Shown piece after piece: positions 5,438 through 6,915 of a stretch of 6,915 nt of DNA (its first letter is position 1; each line of letters opens with the position of its first letter). The notes under the pieces are model-generated. The model saw only the letters and a program-made list of their open reading frames with translations. It searched no databases and was not told where the DNA came from. The DNA comes from Acidilobaceae archaeon (GTDB taxonomy: Archaea; Thermoproteota; Thermoprotei_A; Sulfolobales; Acidilobaceae). Made by a program: the position numbers and the translations under genes. The DNA is taken from NCBI GenBank assembly GCA_026985385.1, contig JALSQM010000143.1:1-6915 (forward strand), given 5' to 3'.

Positions 5438-6568
5438 CTAGAGGAGGGCTTCAACGTAGGAGACTGGATCCACGGGGTTCAGCTCCATGATCCTGGGGGT
5501 CCATAGCGTTAGGAGCAGATACCGGTAGGAGCCATCCCTCCTGACGAGCTTGTAGGCCGCCAGCGGCGCGTGTAGAGTTGTCACCCTCCTACTCGTAGCG
5601 GCATACAGCCTCTCCACGAGCGAGGCAGCCGAACCGGGGCTGTAGCGGGGCTCGACGGCACCACAATCCCCGGGCCCCCCAGTCTTAGGGGCTAGGAATA
5701 GGCCGGCCGCCTCCTCCACCGCGTTGAGGGGGGGCCTATCATCTACTACCCTGTAGCGCTTCGGCTTCGAGGATACCACCTCCAGGAGGCCCAGCCCCTT
5801 CAAGGTGTGGTAGAGGCGTCTCCACGCGCTCTCACCAGCAATACTCGAGGCCTCCCCCCACGTGACGCTCCTGCCCGCGAGGAGCCTGTAGGCCTCCGAG
5901 AGCTCTGGCGGCAGGCCAGAGGCCCTCGGGGCCCCCTCCAGGATCCTGGGCCCCCTCCTATAGAGGGGTAGGCCGGAAACGCCCGAGACTACTATGTCAA
6001 CATCCCTATAGCGGGGTAGGGGTCCCTCGACCCTAATGGTGGCTTCAACGTAGTAGAAGGGCGCGTAGATGCATCCAAGCCTTAGGGGCTCCTCCCTCCT
6101 GAAGAAGAGGATCCTACTAGCCCTCCTGCGCGCAGTGGAATCGGCCTCCCCCACGCTATGCCTGGGCCTGAGCAGCACGGAGCCCTCTAGAGCTCTGGCG
6201 GATTCTATGTAGTCCAGTATCTCCTCCATAGATATCAGTTCCACCCCGAGGCTGCGCGCCATCCTCTCCGCGTCGCGGGTGAACCCGGAGGCTGAGACCA
6301 CTATGGCGCCGCGCGCCCCGATATCCCTGGCGACCTCGAACGCCTTTATTACAGCCTCCTTCGGAACTGGGGTAGCGACGTTTTTAACCTCGACAACTAT
6401 TACGCCCCCACTACTCCTTAGGAGGAGGTCGACCTCATGAACGGCGCCGCTGGAGCCCCTGATCCTCGCATTCCTGACCCCGTGGAAGCCCCTAAGCTTG
6501 AAGTAGTACTCCACCAAGTCTTCTAGGAGCCTGCCCTTCCACGTGGGCCCCCGACTGTCCTCCCCCAA
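5438..6568 (-). CDS. Mrr-like PD-(D/E)XK nuclease domain protein with probable winged helix
   Basis: The N-terminal ~125 residues match the Mrr-cat type restriction endonuclease-like fold: helix with E16 (RLLEDLVEYYFKLRGF), then D47 in HEVDLLL, then E60-V-K62 in VVVEVKN, giving a complete E...D...E-x-K active site. GAIVVSASGFTRDAERMA (87-104) is the typical Mrr 'ft-eA' segment. The protein would cut or bind DNA (or RNA) in the cytoplasm with Mg2+. Residues ~165-200 form a strand-rich middle part beginning YAPFYYVEATIRV. Residues ~224-277 look like a winged helix (LSEAYRLLAGRSVTWGEASS, then LYHTLKGLGLLEVV). The last ~95 residues are unassigned. At 376 aa it is a multi-domain form, not just the catalytic core. 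The TTG start is chosen because AGGTGGG lies 6 nt upstream. No methyltransferase is nearby, so a classic restriction-modification role is not supported; a repair or genome-maintenance nuclease is as likely. The stop codons of this gene and the convergent peptidase gene are 6 bp apart. Confidence 0.75.
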   Translation of the reverse strand: MGEDSRGPTWKGRLLEDLVEYYFKLRGFHGVRNARIRGSSGAVHEVDLLLRSSGGVIVVEVKNVATPVPKEAVIKAFEVARDIGARGAIVVSASGFTRDAERMARSLGVELISMEEILDYIESARALEGSVLLRPRHSVGEADSTARRRASRILFFRREEPLRLGCIYAPFYYVEATIRVEGPLPRYRDVDIVVSGVSGLPLYRRGPRILEGAPRASGLPPELSEAYRLLAGRSVTWGEASSIAGESAWRRLYHTLKGLGLLEVVSSKPKRYRVVDDRPPLNAVEEAAGLFLAPKTGGPGDCGAVEPRYSPGSAASLVERLYAATSRRVTTLHAPLAAYKLVRRDGSYRYLLLTLWTPRIMELNPVDPVSYVEALL

Positions 6569-6574
6569 TATAGG

Positions 6575-6581
6575 CCCACCT
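6575..6581 (-). promoter_or_regulatory. Ribosome binding site of the nuclease-like gene
   Basis: On the - strand AGGTGGG lies 6 nt before the TTG at 6566-6568 and supports that non-ATG start. Confidence 0.55.
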
Positions 6582-6600
6582 ATTGGCTCCTGTGAGCCGC

Positions 6601-6610
6601 GCTAAAAGAG
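6601..6610 (-). promoter_or_regulatory. T-rich box in the 64-bp gap before the nuclease-like gene
   Basis: The - strand reads CTCTTTTAGC, centred about 38 bp upstream of the TTG start. It could be a weak TATA box for the nuclease-like gene. Equally, the CTCTTTT run could end transcription of the upstream CBS gene, which stops at 6633. Confidence 0.3.
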
Positions 6611-6632
6611 TGTGGTGGACGGGGTTTAGCAC

Positions 6633-6915
6633 CTACTTGAGCAGGCTTGTCAGCAGCCTCGTTAGCGCGACTATGTCCCTTATACTAATAACCCCAACCG
6701 GCTTACCGTCGTCGTCTACGACAGGCATGTGCCTAACCCCTAGCTCGCCGAGTATCCTAACAACCTCCTCGACGGGGGTCTCAGGTTTGACTGTGACGGG
6801 GTTCTCAGTCATCAAGGCCCAGACTGGGGCGTCCTCGCATTTCTTCGCGACGGCACAGGCTAGGTCCCTCTCGGTTACAATACCTATAAGCCTACCGGCC
6901 TCGTTGACAACGAGC
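6633..6915 (-). CDS. CBS-domain protein, C-terminal part (5' end outside window)
   Basis: The frame is open to the right edge, so the gene is 5' partial and the internal TTG/ATG near 6810-6815 is not its start. The visible 94 residues contain the end of one CBS domain (LVVNEAGRLIGIVTERDLA) and a complete second one: MTENPVTVKPETPVEEVVRI, then LGVRHMPVVDDDGKPVGVIS and IRDIVALTRLL. The motif set (M-T-x-N-P-V-T-V, H-M-P-V-V-D, G-V-I-S-I-R-D) is typical of tandem CBS pairs (Bateman modules), which bind adenosine nucleotides and act as energy or ligand sensors. The protein ends just after the second domain, as in the small stand-alone CBS proteins common in archaea, but an N-terminal effector domain cannot be excluded. 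It is co-directional with the nuclease-like gene, 64 bp upstream of it; co-transcription is possible but not shown. Confidence 0.88.
   Translation of the reverse strand, partial: LVVNEAGRLIGIVTERDLACAVAKKCEDAPVWALMTENPVTVKPETPVEEVVRILGELGVRHMPVVDDDGKPVGVISIRDIVALTRLLTSLLK

Noticed and set aside
5401..5480. Terminator between the convergent peptidase-like and nuclease-like genes
   Set aside because: Only 6 bp separate the stops and no hairpin or T-run is visible on either strand.

Overview
The window reads as chromosomal DNA from a GC-rich, thermophilic crenarchaeon (Thermoproteota, probably Desulfurococcales-like). Supporting signs are heavy use of AGG (Arg), ATA (Ile) and CTA/CTC (Leu) codons, frequent GTG and TTG starts preceded by GGTG-type ribosome binding sites, short T/A-rich TATA-like boxes close to the genes, and a tRNA with an encoded CCA. 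Genus cannot be fixed from the sequence alone.

Left part (1-1902, + strand): the C-terminal piece of a surface-exposed, membrane-anchored protein, then a 9-bp perfect inverted repeat, then a monofunctional AlkA-type DNA glycosylase of the HhH-GPD superfamily.

Middle (1903-3300): about 1.1 kb with no intact protein gene, followed by a tRNA-Arg(GCG) on the - strand. The gap is not featureless. Reading across one stop codon and one single-base frameshift recovers an almost full-length HepT (HEPN/DUF86) toxin with its R-x4-H-x-Y motif. Directly behind it, across one stop and one frameshift, is the C-terminal part of an MntA-type nucleotidyltransferase antitoxin whose catalytic N-terminus is missing. 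This is a decayed HepT-MntA toxin-antitoxin pair in toxin-first order. A third, unidentified decayed reading frame follows. The 3' end of the tRNA faces this decayed block, a common arrangement for accessory DNA, but no attachment-site duplication was found.

Right part (3301-6915): a small + strand gene of unknown function; a + strand M28-like metallopeptidase-fold protein with a PA-like insert (DUF4910/DUF2172-type), with its own TATA box and ribosome binding site; convergent with it and only 6 bp away, a - strand Mrr/PD-(D/E)XK nuclease-like protein with a probable winged helix and no methyltransferase partner; and the C-terminal part of a CBS-domain protein running off the right edge.

The intact genes look like ordinary archaeal housekeeping or poorly characterised conserved genes (DNA repair, proteolysis, nuclease, ligand sensing) and do not form an evident single pathway. 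The strongest non-obvious signal is the degraded toxin-antitoxin module. I did not find a convincing new multi-gene system.
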